64,000 nucleotides of DNA from Heligmosomoides polygyrus polygyrus (taxonomy: Eukaryota; Nematoda; Chromadorea; Rhabditida; Heligmosomidae). How positions within the stretch are numbered: position 1 is the stretch's first letter; each line of letters begins with the position of its first letter. Under the pieces are notes generated by a model that did not search any database, was not told the origin of the DNA, and saw nothing but the letters and a program-made list of their open reading frames with translations. Shown here piece by piece: positions 12,755 to 24,825 of this stretch. The stretch lies in assembly GCA_947396885.1 (NCBI GenBank), contig OX377201.1, forward strand, positions 30,357,923 through 30,421,922. The letters run 5' to 3'. The translations under genes were made by a program, and so were the position numbers.

Positions 12755-13255
12755 GATGGGGCAGCCCTCAGTACTCAAAAAGACACGACGCGTCGTGGCA
12801 ATTCCCACGTGTAGTAGGACTAGATTTACCCGTTTAGTTCGCGCGAGACGTACCGTTTAAGCTGGAGGCCCATGGGCTGCCCCTTTCCGCTGATTGCGCC
12901 CGAATTTCTATTTGAGTTTTCCAATTTTTTGTCGACAATCATGAAAAGGCAAACTACAATGCTATGCTGGTCGAATGGCTGAGTGGTAGTGTCTGGTGAA
13001 TATTCGACCGCGCAATGTGCGTCGGGGTGGAGGGGGGGGGGGGGGAGGTGAGCCCACGGGCTTTGACATACTTGGTGGCGTGGAATTTTCCATTGTACAC
13101 GAACTGACGCGTAACTACGTGTTATGCAAATTTCAGCGAGAGGAGCCTAAGTCAAACTGTACGTCACCGGCCAACTAAACGAATAGAAGTCCTATACGTG
13201 GAAATGCCACGACACGTCGTACTTTTTTGAGTACTGATGGGCTGCCCCCCCCCCC
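12755..13255. repeat. Foldback element (about 85-bp arms)
   Basis: Left arm about 12760-12848 and right arm about 13165-13252 are inverted copies: both contain CAGTACTCAAAAA, a CACGACGCGTCGTGGC-like core and CGTTTAGTT. The roughly 320-bp spacer contains a G homopolymer near 13030. No transposase is encoded, so it looks like a non-autonomous foldback or MITE-like element, just upstream of the kinase gene. Confidence 0.7.
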
Positions 13256-13435
13256 TCTAAAGCGCACCTCGCCCTGTCGTCGGCTTAACAGGAATTAAGC
13301 TCAACCTCTTTGCAAATGAAGCAGTTGTGGAAAAACGAAAGCGAACCGACGCCTTATCATTGGGAGTTTACAAAACAGCACCACTGTTTGTTCTTCTCCT
13401 TTCGTCTAGCGATTCCAGTGTGGTTCAGTTGTTAG

Positions 13436-16400
13436 ATGGGTGGTGGTCAAGACGCGTACGAGTTTGCTGGAGCACTTGGAGGGGAGGCACCGGCCGGAAC
13501 CCCACCTCCACCTCCTCCCGCGACCTCACCACAGCCACAAAGTGCACCAAAGCAGCCGGCTCCTGCACCACTCTCCAAACCTTCAGGTGCACAGCAAACC
13601 GCTCCTCAGACGCAACCGGTAAGGGCGTGCTTCAGTCCGCGACGGTCGGCCTAGTTTTACTCACCTTCACGTTTCCAGACGGCAGCGAAGACTGCTGGCG
13701 CTCCTGCGGTGAGATTACGTACACAGTCCTGAACCAATTCTGACGTTCATCTTGATGGAATGATTGCAGCAGGGAAAGAAGAAGGCGCCAGTGAAAAAGA
13801 AGCAGGCGAAGAAGAAGGTTCCAGAAAAGAGAGAAATCATGAGCGAGGGCGACACAGTTCAGAGCGAAACGCATACGTAAGTGGGAACACCTAGGCAGAA
13901 CTGAGGCCGGATGCTCGTCGACCCCTAGTCCACCCCCAACGGGGATTGGGCGTTAAAATATATAATGACTGATTGGATTTTCCCCTAACGGGGGAAGCCG
14001 AGCATACGACCACTGGATGAGCAGCGTACCGGAATAAGTAGAGGAACTTAGCACAGATAGCCATTAGAACTAACCACTTGCTCCGCTGGCAATATGCCAG
14101 CTCCTGCTGGAGTACCACGCAAACTTGCACATCAATCCGTGCCGAGACTGCTTTCGTCGCTAAGGGGGACATCGGAGGGCTCTTCGAGCGCACAACTCGG
14201 CTAGGGAAGGGGCTCCAGGGTGTGTGCCATCCAGGCGGCTCGTGCCAAGAACGCTTTCGTCGCTGAGGGGGACATCGGAGATGGGTTGTGCGCTCTTCGA
14301 GCGCACAACTCGGCTAGGGAAGAGACTCCAGGGTGTAGTGCGTCCAAGGTGCTCGTGCAGGAACTGCTCCCGTCTCCCAGTGCTCTCCTGTAGCGGCGGT
14401 GGAAGAGCCGCGATCCGCCACCGACCGCTCAACGACCCTCCTCCATATCGAGTGACCATGGGGTCGGTGGATATCGAAAGTGGCCACGTCGATATGACGC
14501 GACATCAGGAGAATCTGGTTAGATCTAAGTAAGACCCTTAGCACAACTCGGACAGTCGTCACCCAGAGAGCCAAGTGATGTTTCAAACCAAGTCTATTGG
14601 GGCGTGTCCCCTCTGCATCTCTTCATTGCTAGGAGCTCTACTTTAGTCTCAGCAAAGGTAGGTATGCGTGATCGCCCATACTGCCCTCGCATACGTGTTC
14701 AGAGTTTTAATTTTGTAAGTTTGTAAGAAACTAAATGCAAATTCTAGGCATGGGAGGCTATGCGGGAGGATGGGGTAGATATCTATACTCCACCATGTAC
14801 CCTGAACTAGGTCGATAGCCCTGTCGCTGCTTCACTCAGGGGACTAAGGCAACTTCAAGGGAGGGTGTGGTAGCAGTTAGGAAAGTTGAGCAATCCCCGG
14901 CGCTATCCCAGTTGAGTGGATACAGAGATAGTTGGATGGGTGCGACGATTTTGACAGGTTCACCTGGGATGTGATAGAACGCATTCTATGCGGACCTAAA
15001 ATGCAAAAACAACGAGCGGAAACATGCAATACAAGGAGGAAAAGGAAGGAAAACACTCACAGGTGCTGGTAGGGAAGTAAAGGCGTCCGCACACTTTTGT
15101 AGCGAGTGGCGGACGGCGAAAGCGATGAGTCATGCCGCTCAGCGGCGGCCGCGAGCGGGGATGGGCGGAATGACTCATCGAAGGGCTAGAGTGCAGATGG
15201 CCTCTGCCAGCTCCGCTGGAGCGGCGACGGCATAATGACTCACGTCATTGTAAGGCCATGCACACTTCTACGACAGCGCGGCGTGGCCATGACGAAGCAG
15301 CGACGGCCGCAGCGCGACACTGCGGCACGTGCCGCAAGGGGGGGGGGCATGCACACTCTTGCGGCCGTGCGGCGGCTACCGCAGGCGACATTGCGCAGAG
15401 TTCCGTAGGCTGAACTGAATTGAGGGTTGGATACATCGGTAGCGGCTTCAGTGCGTCAAAAACGGAGCGGGGCGTCGCTCTCAGGCTCAGAACATATTTT
15501 TTTTTTTGGGACGGCCGTTCTTTCTTTCTCTGGTGTCGGCATTGGACCACTGCCAACCATCGCTCAGCTGACCAGTCGGCTGGTTTGGTTGAGGAAAGGG
15601 CTTTCCTATCTTACTTATCTTATCTCTTGCTCAGGAGCGATAGCGTCAGCTTCACGGAATGACCGAGCTCATTCCGTGAAGCTGACACTTGCAGCGCTGA
15701 CGCTGGGCGTCAACACTTAAGCGAAGTGTGCCATAAGCGCGCCGCCGCCCCTGCCACTGAGAGACGTACTCTGCGTCTCTGCCCTATTCTTCATCATTGG
15801 AGCAGCGTCAAGCAGCAGGAGTGTGCCCAGCCCTTTATAAAACTCAACCAGAATTTGATGGAACCGTTACCCAGCGTGCTGTAGCCATTATCACCTCCAA
15901 AGATGTGTTCGCAACAACCACCGATACAAAGTGCGGTTGTCCGGCATTTTCCTTTCTTGTCCGTTATAATATGGTTGGTTTCAAAAAATAAAAACCAGCG
16001 TACATTTACCCAAACCAATGTCAGACAAAAACAAGCAGCAAGGGCAGCAACTCCGCAACTCAGGCATAAAATGACTCTTGCTAGAATTACCAGCGCCACC
16101 TGTTGCAATGCCCCAAGGATGTGGTGTTGCGGGAAAATCGAAAAATTAGGCGCTGGGTTGCACTGAATTGTAGGAACCAGCCGGAAATTGCTGGTGCGTG
16201 TCTGCCAAACCTGCTCACTAGAATGTTGGTTCGGACAAGTATTTGCACTGGCCTTTATTTTTTGAAACCAACCATACTGTAGCCGACAAGATAGGAAAAT
16301 GCACAACCGCACTTTGTATTGGTGGTTGTTGCCATCTTTGAAGGTGACAATGCTATATCACACTGGATTACAGTGGCAGCAAATCCAGGTTGAGTTTCAT

Positions 16401-19400
16401 AATTCATAGCAGGGTGGAATGGTTCAAATCATTCCTGGCAGCGCGGCATGCACGGGGACGTCGGTCCCGTCGCCTATGATGATGCTCTGACGCGACCGCG
16501 CCGCGACCGCCGGATTTCGCGGAGGTAGCTGTCGCTTCACTTGCCGCTCCCTGCTGTCGCAGAAGTGTGCATGGACCTTATCGCTGCTGCCGCTCCGGCG
16601 GCGTCGCCTCCGAGATGAGGTCTTTATGTACGAATGGTCGCCGCGCGGCGAGCTCCGCCGCGGAGCTGTCGCTCATTACCTGATGCAGACGCTTGGTTTG
16701 AGTTGATGATAAATCTTTCGCTGCTGCAGGCGCTGCGAGAAAACATGTTCTGGTTCAGAAATTGAGTTCGAGACACCAAACTAAACAAAATTCTAATGCA
16801 CAATCTATTTTTAGACGACGCTTCTTCAGGAAAAGCTGAAAAAGTGACACACTACTGCAGTTAAATGATTTCGTGTACACTTCCTGACACATGACGTGCA
16901 CGTTCTGATGGAAGTCTACATAGGAGCCCATCCTGCATCTCCTTTTAAACTGACAGCTTTTCTTAAGCGTAAAAACTCTAACAATAAGTGAATTTCTACC
17001 GTAATAATACTTCTGTAATCGTGCTTAACGTTTTCATTAAGAAGATTTCAAGAAAATTCTCCGGATGTTGAGAGAGCAAAAAGAGACGGACCTCTCCTTC
17101 TAAACTTACAGCCAAGTTCTTATTATTATAGAAGATAATTCACTGATCTTAAGCAGGCATGGGTTCAATCCCAATGAGGGGGGGGGGGCACTCCATACTC
17201 AAGTTGAAACACTGCATAGAGATGAATACTTGCAACATAACATGCCTACCTGAACCCCTACTGTGGCTACTGCAGACTTCCCCTTGAAATAAAAAGGAGA
17301 TTTAGACGAAAAAAAAAACACCGGACAAAAAGACGAGAAAAAGGCGATAACGATATCTGCGGGCTCCACGTATTGACCCACGCCTGCGGGCTCATCGTAT
17401 CAACCCACGGCCGCTGTACGGCTATCCCTGTACGTATCGCCACGGTGAACCTGTCGACGCGCACACATGCGTTCTGGCCCGAGGCCGCCGTGCCCCCCCC
17501 CCCTTGGGATTGAACCCAGGCATGTTTTACTCGATTACATACGCCTTGTTGAGGATTGATACCCAATGTGAGGGCTTTATTTAGGTACAGAAGAAGCGGT
17601 GCATGCCACACCATTTCGGTCGTTTTTCGAACAAAAGTTGATTTACCTTTGTTTCCGTCTCGGTGTTCCCTACTCCGACTCCCCCGTTCCTCCTCTCCTT
17701 CTGTTGTCCTCCATGTTTTGCTTTCTTGAAAAGTATTGTCGCGCATCGCTCGGCATGCAATACCCTGGTCTAAGCCAGAAAGCAGTGTTGTGAGAGTGGA
17801 AATGCGAGGTTTACTGGCCCTCGGGTCGGTTCTCACTAAGCTGCAGTGCTGAGAGATGACGTTGAAGAGTTTTCCAGAAGGGAAATTGTTCCTAGCGCGC
17901 AGTAGCGATCGACAGATACTCAGCTCGCACCATGACCAGCAAAACTCCTATTCCTGCAGTTCCTAAAGGATTAAATCGTTTTAAATTTTATTCCTATCTG
18001 GTTTATGCCACTGAGCGATCAGCGTTCTGAGACGTTATAGTAGGGGGGGGGGGCAAAAGTAATGAGACATATTGAAAAAAATCTTTATCTTTTTATAACT
18101 CGATTACAACTCAACGATGCTGAGTAATGTGTTTGCCATTAAGGGCAATGACCTTGCTGCCATCGCTCAGTCAACTTCCTGATCCCATCCTAACAGAACT
18201 GCTTGGGCCTGGTGTTGATCAACTGCTCGATATGGTTGTCAACAACTCCTTGGGTTTTTGTGTCCCTTCCGACCAGGAAGTCCTGTAGGCCCAAGAAGTG
18301 GTGGTGGTCGCATGGAGAGATGTCCGGCGAATACGGTGGGTGAGGCATGTGAACGTAGCCCAGCTGGCCAAGCTTATCCGTGGTTACTTGTTCCCGACGC
18401 GGCGTTGTCGAAGAGGAGAACCTTCTTGAAGCGCTGCGAATGAATAAGAGCGAGTCGCCGGCCCATCTCTTCCATTTCGTTCACCATGGCCTTGGAGTCC
18501 ATCGTAGTGCTCTTGGGAAACAGCTTCCGGTAAATCGATCCATGGGCGCAGACCCAAAAGCTCCAAAGGTGCTTCTCGCCGTGAACATCTCGCCGAACGA
18601 AGGTTGATAACAGGTTACCAAGCCTCACCCAGACTCGCTGCTTGGTGGGGTTAAGGTAGAAAACGTGCTTCTCATCTTGCGTGACTATTGAGCCCAGGCT
18701 GCTCGGGGTTGAGAATTGGGCGAGATTTGCGTGACACAGGTCGACTCGTCAGACTGGGGCTTTGGCATGCTTCTGGAAAGGGCGGAAGTGGTAACTTCTC
18801 AGATGGGCTTCAATAAGTAGCAAACAAACATACAAATACGATAAGCACGAAACCAGACTCCAGCCACGAGATATGTGGACACGGCACGGGGGGTCTCATT
18901 TGTTTTGCCCCCCCCCCCCTAATAGAGGCGTTGCTTTGGTGATAACCTAAATAGCTTGATGGGTTACGTGAAACACGTCTTGGATACCCATCCAGGTGTG
19001 GTCGAGCAGGGTACTTGTCGTGCCACGCAGGAGTCCGTTGCACTGGAGGAACCTTGTGCAGCACCACTGCTAGGACAAACGTTGTAGCACTTCGGTAGCT
19101 GGGGTCTTACATGTGCGGTACTCTGCGGTACGTGCCACAGCGAAAGTACGAGTAGGTCCTCAGGACTCGACTGTGGTCACACCTTGCTACAATGCGGATG
19201 GTGTTAAGCAACCCTGAGCTTACCTTGTGCTCGGCACTATTCGACTCTACACCACGGCCCGCACCGCTCAATAAACCTTTGACTCCAGTTTTTCTTGACA
19301 CTGCACTAGCATCAATTCATATACTGCACAAACACCACCCCGAAAGATGAAAACAGGATCCGAGTGAAGACTGAGCCCCGCAACATTAATCTGCTGGTGT

Positions 19401-22400
19401 CCACAAGCGCAACTCCTACTACTTACGTGGATTCTCTTCGGAAGTGTATGCTAAGTCTCCGCACGCACGTCGAGACCACAGCCGTGTGCACCAGTGTGTT
19501 CTTGGAAGCGAAAATCGAGCCTTATATAGCTGTAAGCCTAATTCTAGAATAAAGGATGCGTAAGGATAAAGCGCGGCCTAATCGCTCACCATTAGGGCTA
19601 TTGCATCATGCAGCCATTTCCACGGGATGTCCGGAGGCAAATTGAGTGCGTATTGCATACTGCGTATTTAGCCTACACAATGACTAGCGGCAAGCCAAAA
19701 GATGAGCAAGTCAGTGTATTGTCAGATAAGTGTGACACCAGTGCGCCGAAACTCAGGGGTTTAATGCTTGGATTGGCCTAGATGGGGAATCCGAATCAAG
19801 AACCTGGAATCGAGCTCAACCGACTTTTTTCTGACTGCGCCACTTCTAGGATAATGATGTCTTTCCCGATTTTTTTTTGTAGATGGCGAGTAGTCAAGCT
19901 TCTGGGATCAGGCGGTTTCGGAGATGTGTACAAAGTCGTGAAGCATGGAGAGGCCGACAAAACGGTATGTAGTGGGCAAATATAGTGGTGTATGTATATT
20001 CGGCGGTAGTCACGGCACGTTCAGGAGTCAGCGATGAAGACGGAGATGGTGATTGGAGATCGACGGATGCTGCGGCTAAAGATCGAGGTGTTGGTGTTGA
20101 TGAAATGTCACGAGCAGACCGATCCGCAGTGCAAGCAACACTTCGTTGCCTTCGTTGATAGAGGAAAGACCGCCAAATTCAAGGTGATGCCGGTCTTTTC
20201 CTTGAAATACTTGCTAACCGCAGCAGAATGAAGACGCCACTGTTGTTTAGTTTCTCGTTATGGGCCTCGTGTGGAAGTCACTGGAGGACATTCGTCGAGA
20301 CATACTCGGTCATAACTACAGCCGATCAACTGTAGTACAATGCAGCATACAGACCTTAATCGCCGTACGAGATCTGCACGGAATCGGGTATTTGCATAGG
20401 TATGTGAGTCCGGTTGGTCGGTCACCAGGAAGAAAATGTTTCTCGAAATCTCTCGAAAAGTTGTCGTTCATTCCTTTTTACTGTTCACTTTAAGGGACAT
20501 AAAACCCCAGAACTACGCTGTAGGTCTGGGCGAGCTGCAGAATACTGTATACATGCTGGATTTTGGCATCGCCAGGAAGTACACAGTCGGAGAAACCAAG
20601 GAACTGAAGTTGGTTAATCGAATTGACATAAAAACTTCTTCTTTCTCTTCAAATATGCGCTGAAAGCCTCAGCGTTACCTATGCAGACTGCCAAGGGCAA
20701 AAGTCAGTTTTCTTGGAACGGTACGATTCGCTTCGCGGGCTTGTCACAAGGGACTCGAGCAAGGCCGAAAAGATGACCTGGAGTCGTGGATATTCATGGT
20801 ACCATGGTTTTCAAGCGTCACTTATCATTCACTGAAGAGAATATCCGCGATGCCTTTAGGTGTTCGAGCTATTTGACGATGCCAACGGTCTACCTTGGAA
20901 GAGAGCGGATCGAACTAAAGTGGTTCCATTGAAGGAGAAATTCTTCAAGAACCAGAGTGAGCAATATCAGGCGTAGAGTGCCCAACAAACGAATGAGAGA
21001 AGCAGAACCATTAACGAAGTTCTCTTTAGTTACAAAATGCTACAAAGTGGTTCCAGCCGACTTCAAACGAATAGTTGAATACATCGATGGCATGAAATTT
21101 GCTGATGAGCCTGACTACGTGTAGGTTTATATATGCAATTTGCTTTTTCCGCCACAAAAATTAAATAATCTGACAAGGGAGGTCAATGAACTTCCCGTGG
21201 CAATTTTAAAAGTGACCTATATAGGGTTGTAGAGCGTTGTCTGAGAAGCACCGCAGTGGTTTCCAAATTTCCTGCGGGTAGGTTAAAAATTGCAAAAAAC
21301 CATTTCACTTCAATACGGGCCGATAAAGCAGAACTGACGCCTGGAACTGTCATGCTGTGGTTAGAATCTAACCTGCAAAAGGTTTGGGGCTGGAACAACA
21401 TCGGAATTAGAGCGATTTCACAATTTGCTTGCTAGCCGTACAGTGACCGAAATGGAACATTGAGGTGCGCCGCTCACCACCAATGGCGGAGCGATCGGAT
21501 GGCCGAGTGCCTGTGGGGGCGGGCTTGCGGGAAAAGCGTCGGAGTTTCGAATCCGGAGGTGCTGCTCCTGAATTGCTGGCCTTGCTCCCTCAATTTTTGT
21601 CGATATAAAGTGTACCTTAACCGCAGTAGTGTACCATACTGACATTACAACTTTATTTTAACCTCGATATAAACACAAAAATAAACACCTAAACCAACGT
21701 TCATAATACCTAATTCGATTGGGCATTGAAGAGGAGCAGGCGACTTTTCTTTGCCTACAAAATAGATAACTTCAGAACTCCAAAGATCGAGGAAAAAATA
21801 ATATTTTTTATTTATTATTATTTATTATTTATTATTTACATTCTTATTTTAATTAATTAATTAGCTATATTTATGTTTGATTTTTTGTTTGAAAATCAAT
21901 AATACGTAATTAATACATAATAAATAAATGAATAAATAAATAAATAAATAACGAAAGATAGAGATAAATCTTTTTTATCCATTTTTTCAATCTCTCTTCC
22001 ACTTTTGGAGTCATGAAGTAGTGCTAACAGACCCACTGTCAATGCCTAACGAAGACGGTCAAGATAAAGAATATTATCTATTTTCTAGTTGGGACAGGCC
22101 CTTCAATGCTACCGAGGAACTGCGAAGAAAAGTCGCCTGTTCTCTCGTTCGTGATGTTAGCTTAACTTGAACGAAGCGCAGGATGTAGACTGGTCGCCGG
22201 ACGGTGACGATGATGTGAGTAGTATTACGCCTTCCTGTAGTAGTGAGGAGGTTGCTGTATGTGACGGATGTGAAATCACTAGCAATATGGTTGGTTGAGG
22301 ATGAAGAAGACAGATTGGTACTGTTACACTTTCTCTCCATAGGTCGAAGAAGGATCGAGAAAAAAATCAAACATAAATATAGTTAATTAATTAATTAAAA

Positions 22401-24255
22401 TAAGAATATAAATAATAAATAATAATAATTAAAAAATAATATTTTTTCCTCGATTTTTGGAGTTCTGAAGTTATCTATTTTGTAGGCAAAGAAAAGTCAC
22501 CTGCTCCTCCTCAATGCCCAATCGAATTAGGTATTATGAACGCTGTTGCTTTGGGTGTTTATATTTGTGTTTATATCGAGGTTATAATAAAGTTATGGTA
22601 CACTACTGCGGTTAAGGTACACTTTATATCGACAAAAATTGAGGGAGCAAGACCAGCAATCCAGGAGCAGCACCTCCGGATTCGAACCCTCGACGCTTTT
22701 CCCGCAAGCCCGCACCCCACAGCCACTCGGCCATCCGGTCGCTAAGCCATTTGTGGTGAGCGGCGCACCTCAATGTTCCATTTCGGTCACTGTACGGCTA
22801 GCAAGCAAATTGTGAAATCGCTGTAATTCCGCTATTGTTCCAGCCCCAAACCTTTTGCAGGTTAGATTCTAACCACGCCATGGCAGTTCCAGGCGTCAGT
22901 TCTGCTTTATCGGCCCGTATTGAAGTGAAATGGTTTTTTGCAATTTTTAACCTACCCAGATGTCCGCAGGAAATTTGGAAACCACTGCGGTGCTTCTCAG
23001 ACAACGCCCTACAACCCTATATAGGTCACTTTGAAAATTGCCTCGGGAAGTTCATTGACCTCCCTTGTGTTTACGAAATTGGTCCAAAGACAGTGTAGGA
23101 TCTGATTAATCACTTCTAAATTAAAACATATGCTCACAGAGCAATTTTTCATTCTGAATAAAAGCTATCAGAATTTCCACGCCTTCTCTGACAAAAGCTA
23201 AAGCACAGTTTCGTTGTCGCGCAGCTCTAGGCGTTCAGAGTGGATGAGTCCGAGAAGTTCGTTTTCCCCAATTTCGTCGGGACGGGAACGGTTAAGATGT
23301 AGGAAATACGGGCACGCCTCTCGCCGAGTGGATGCCATCTTCCCCTCGTCCTAATGTCCCCCAATTCTTAAGTTTCCCCTGGAGTCTATGGCTGCCTTAA
23401 AAACCCTGGAGACAACGCTTGAGAAAATGCTAATGTGTTAGGAGAGGGGAGGAGAGGAAAGGTGGAGGTAGTTCCACGTAAGGATAAAGGCTGAAGTACG
23501 GCGGTACTCAATCCCTTTTTGAGAGGAGCCACGCATTTTACTTCTGCGGGATGTAGTGGAAGTGATTTGAATGCGTATTTGGCTTCGGACGTTAGCCAGA
23601 CGACTGTAGGAGGCGGAGCTACGCTCCACATTACGGTAGGGTGACTGGGTGCAGTCCCCTCCTCGGACAAGATTTCAGGACAGATATAAGCAAAGATAAG
23701 GAGGACACATTTTGTAGCCGTGGAGAAGACTTCATTCTACTGGCACTCAAATGTTTATGTTCTATACTATCGGAAGGGGTGGGGAACCTAATGTGGTGTG
23801 GTGCCTGTCATTCCATACCATGCCACCACATCCATAGAATCTATACATACAAGCACCTATCATTTGAATACGAAAAAATGCTGTGTTGTTTTAATAAAAT
23901 ACCCTTTCCTTTGTTGGGATTAAAGAAGCAAAATTTACTATTGCAGGTACATAACAAACTCTTTGAATGCCATAGCAAAGGAGAACAAGATTGATCTAAG
24001 CCGGAAATTGGACTGGATTGGCGTCACACCAAAGCCACAGAAGAAGAAAAGGGAGGTGAGTTGTTGAAGTGATGCTTCCTTCACGAGCCGCTCAGCTTGC
24101 CATCCGGTCGCATCGTCAGTAGTTATTCTTATCTATATAGGATAGCTAACGAATTTTCATTCAAATTCAAAAAGCTCTGTTCAAATTCAATTTTACTTCA
24201 GAAATCGGAAATGTCATCAGACAACCGGCAGTCAGGATCCGAGTCGGGATCGTAG
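13436..24255 (+). CDS. Tau-tubulin kinase-like (CK1 superfamily) protein kinase
   Basis: Putative Ser/Thr kinase of the worm TTBK/CK1 group. Exons: 13436-13618, 13679-13708, 13770-13876, 19883-19964, 20025-20183, 20251-20399, 20495-20608, 20687-20798, 20860-20956, 21030-21120, 23947-24055, 24202-24255. Phases agree throughout; 428 aa. Residues 1-61 are Pro/Ala/Gln-rich and about 62-95 Lys-rich; [12 protein letters not shown] leads into [18 protein letters not shown] (Gly loop). Then AMKTE (ATP-binding Lys), YLHRDIKPQN (catalytic loop), LDFGIARKY (DFG) and the CK1-type [20 protein letters not shown]. All key catalytic residues are present. The tail is basic then Ser-rich. Weakest junctions: donor GTTGGT at 20609 and the 6.0-kb intron 3, supported by phase and by family sequence order. 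Possible trans-splice acceptors lie just before the ATG. Specific substrate unknown. Confidence 0.92.
14150..14345. repeat. Partial tandem duplication, about 103-115 bp unit
   Basis: The block beginning CTTTCGTCGCTAAGGGGGAC at 14151 recurs at 14254 with small changes. The second unit carries an extra ATGGGTTGTGCG-like insertion before the shared GAGCGCACAACTCGGCTAGG. About two copies, inside intron 3 of the kinase. Confidence 0.7.
15245..16587. repeat. Large GC-rich foldback element
   Basis: Outer ends AAGGCCATGCACACTTCTAC (from 15251) and the near-complement AGAAGTGTGCATGGACCTTA (16561-16580) mark an inverted repeat. A second, inner pair of arms is about 15840-15995 and 16245-16405 (both contain AACCACC, ACAAAGTGCGGTTGT and TTGGTTTCAAAAAATAAA in opposite sense). 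Open frames in the arms mirror each other and have no recognisable domain, so I treat them as repeat. A perfect 18-bp hairpin lies at 15645-15686. Confidence 0.65.
17156..17527. repeat. Inverted repeat with B-box-like arms
   Basis: CATGGGTTCAATCCCAA next to a G run (17158-17190) and its inverse, a C run followed by TTGGGATTGAACCCAGGCATG (17493-17527). The GGTTCAATCCC core resembles a tRNA B box, so the arms may derive from a tRNA-related repeat. No function is visible. Confidence 0.5.
18041..18921 (-). mobile_element. Deleted mariner-family transposon
   Basis: Terminal inverted repeats: TAGGGGGGG...CAAAAGTAATGAGAC at 18041-18071 and its inverse GTCTCATTTGTTTTGCCC...CTA at 18893-18921, with TA at both outer edges. 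The minus strand carries broken transposase: [30 protein letters not shown] and, in a shifted frame, [17 protein letters not shown] then a stop in PKQFC*DGIRKL. The three catalytic Asp positions are present, but the N-terminal DNA-binding part is missing. At 881 bp it is well below the usual 1.3 kb. Within kinase intron 3. Confidence 0.85.
19655..19835 (-). repeat. SINE-like repeat, degenerate partial copy
   Basis: Inverted partial copy: shares TGACTAGCGGCAAGCC, a decayed GATGAGCAAGTCAG segment and GGGGAATCCGAATCAAGAACC (the complement of the B-box region) with the copy at 35041-35333. Ends just before kinase exon 4. Confidence 0.5.
21173..23068. repeat. 1.9-kb foldback element with tRNA-like arms
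   Basis: Long inverted repeat: left arm about 21173-21888, right arm about 22362-23068, spacer about 470 bp. Both ends carry ACAAGGGAGGTCAATGAAC in inverse orientation. Each arm contains a tRNA-like segment (near 21488-21565 and 22674-22750) with an A box TGGCCGAGTG and a B box GTTCGAATCC. The spacer edge has an AAAT microsatellite (about 21920-21953). No clear target duplication was seen and no transposase is encoded. Confidence 0.85.
23480..23600 (-). repeat. SINE-like repeat, 3' half
   Basis: Starts AAGGATAAAGGCTGAAG and continues with TACTCAATCCC and ACTTCTGCGGGATGTAGTGG, the 3' half of the SINE-like family in inverse orientation. The tRNA-like head is missing. Confidence 0.6.
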
Positions 24256-24825
24256 AAAGCGATGGAGCAGACTAAGAGAATATTTGCCACAAAATGCTAG
24301 TAATTGATGCCTTTAGAAGTCAATATTCAGCACCCCTTTGTTTCGTTGAATTCTTCACTTTCAGTACCATTTTCAAACGGACAGCAATCGCAACTATTGT
24401 ACGAGTATTGATCTACTAAGTGGTTCTCGCAATGTGTCAGCCACTCTTCTCACTGCTTAGTATAAAGGCTGAAGTTTTATTGTGTTTCTGAATGACTTCG
24501 ACATGAACAGGAGACGCCTATAACGGGACCGACGAGCTTCGCAGTGCAAATTCGGCCAGACCGCCAGTCTCGGGCCTCCTGCGGGAGCGAATTTCCCTGC
24601 CTACGCGAGGGCTTTAGATCCTCGCTTCTGAAATATTTGAGCTGCCGTTGGTAGCTGTCAGGCTAAACGACATGCAGACCTACCTTCAGCGAGGTGTCGC
24701 CTGATTTCTTCTTACGCGGAGGGCACGTACAGTACAGGCCTGAAAAGTTAAAGTTAAAAAGTTAAGAAGTCGAGACTTCACCAGAGTGGAAACGCAAAAC
24801 ATCATATATAAGCTACCCCCTAAGG
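24256..24825. other. 3' flank of the kinase gene
   Basis: No gene seen. It should contain the kinase 3' UTR, but I could not fix a cleavage site. Short direct repeats (TTAAAGTTAAAAAGTTAAG near 24745) occur. Confidence 0.4.

Larger units (their letters stand above)
13877..19882. other. 6.0-kb intron 3 of the kinase gene
   Basis: Starts with a consensus GTAAGT donor and ends in a poly-T tract plus TAG at 19882. It contains a partial tandem duplication (14150-14340), a large foldback (15245-16587), smaller inverted repeats, a mariner remnant (18041-18921) and a degenerate SINE-like piece (19655-19835). No coding exon of the kinase was found inside. Confidence 0.7.
21121..23946. other. 2.8-kb intron 10 of the kinase gene
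   Basis: The exon before ends DEPDY plus GT of a split Val codon and the exon after begins G-TAC ([13 protein letters not shown]), so the reading frame closes exactly over this intron. It is occupied mainly by the foldback element at 21173-23068, with a partial SINE-like copy at 23480-23600. Confidence 0.8.

Noticed and set aside
15794..16312. 172-codon minus frame and mirrored plus frames
   Set aside because: They lie in the arms of an inverted repeat and mirror each other; no domain or splice context.
22536..22745. Frame with [17 protein letters not shown] seen also at 21418-21645 on the other strand
   Set aside because: Duplicate frames from the two arms of the 1.9-kb foldback, not paralogous genes.
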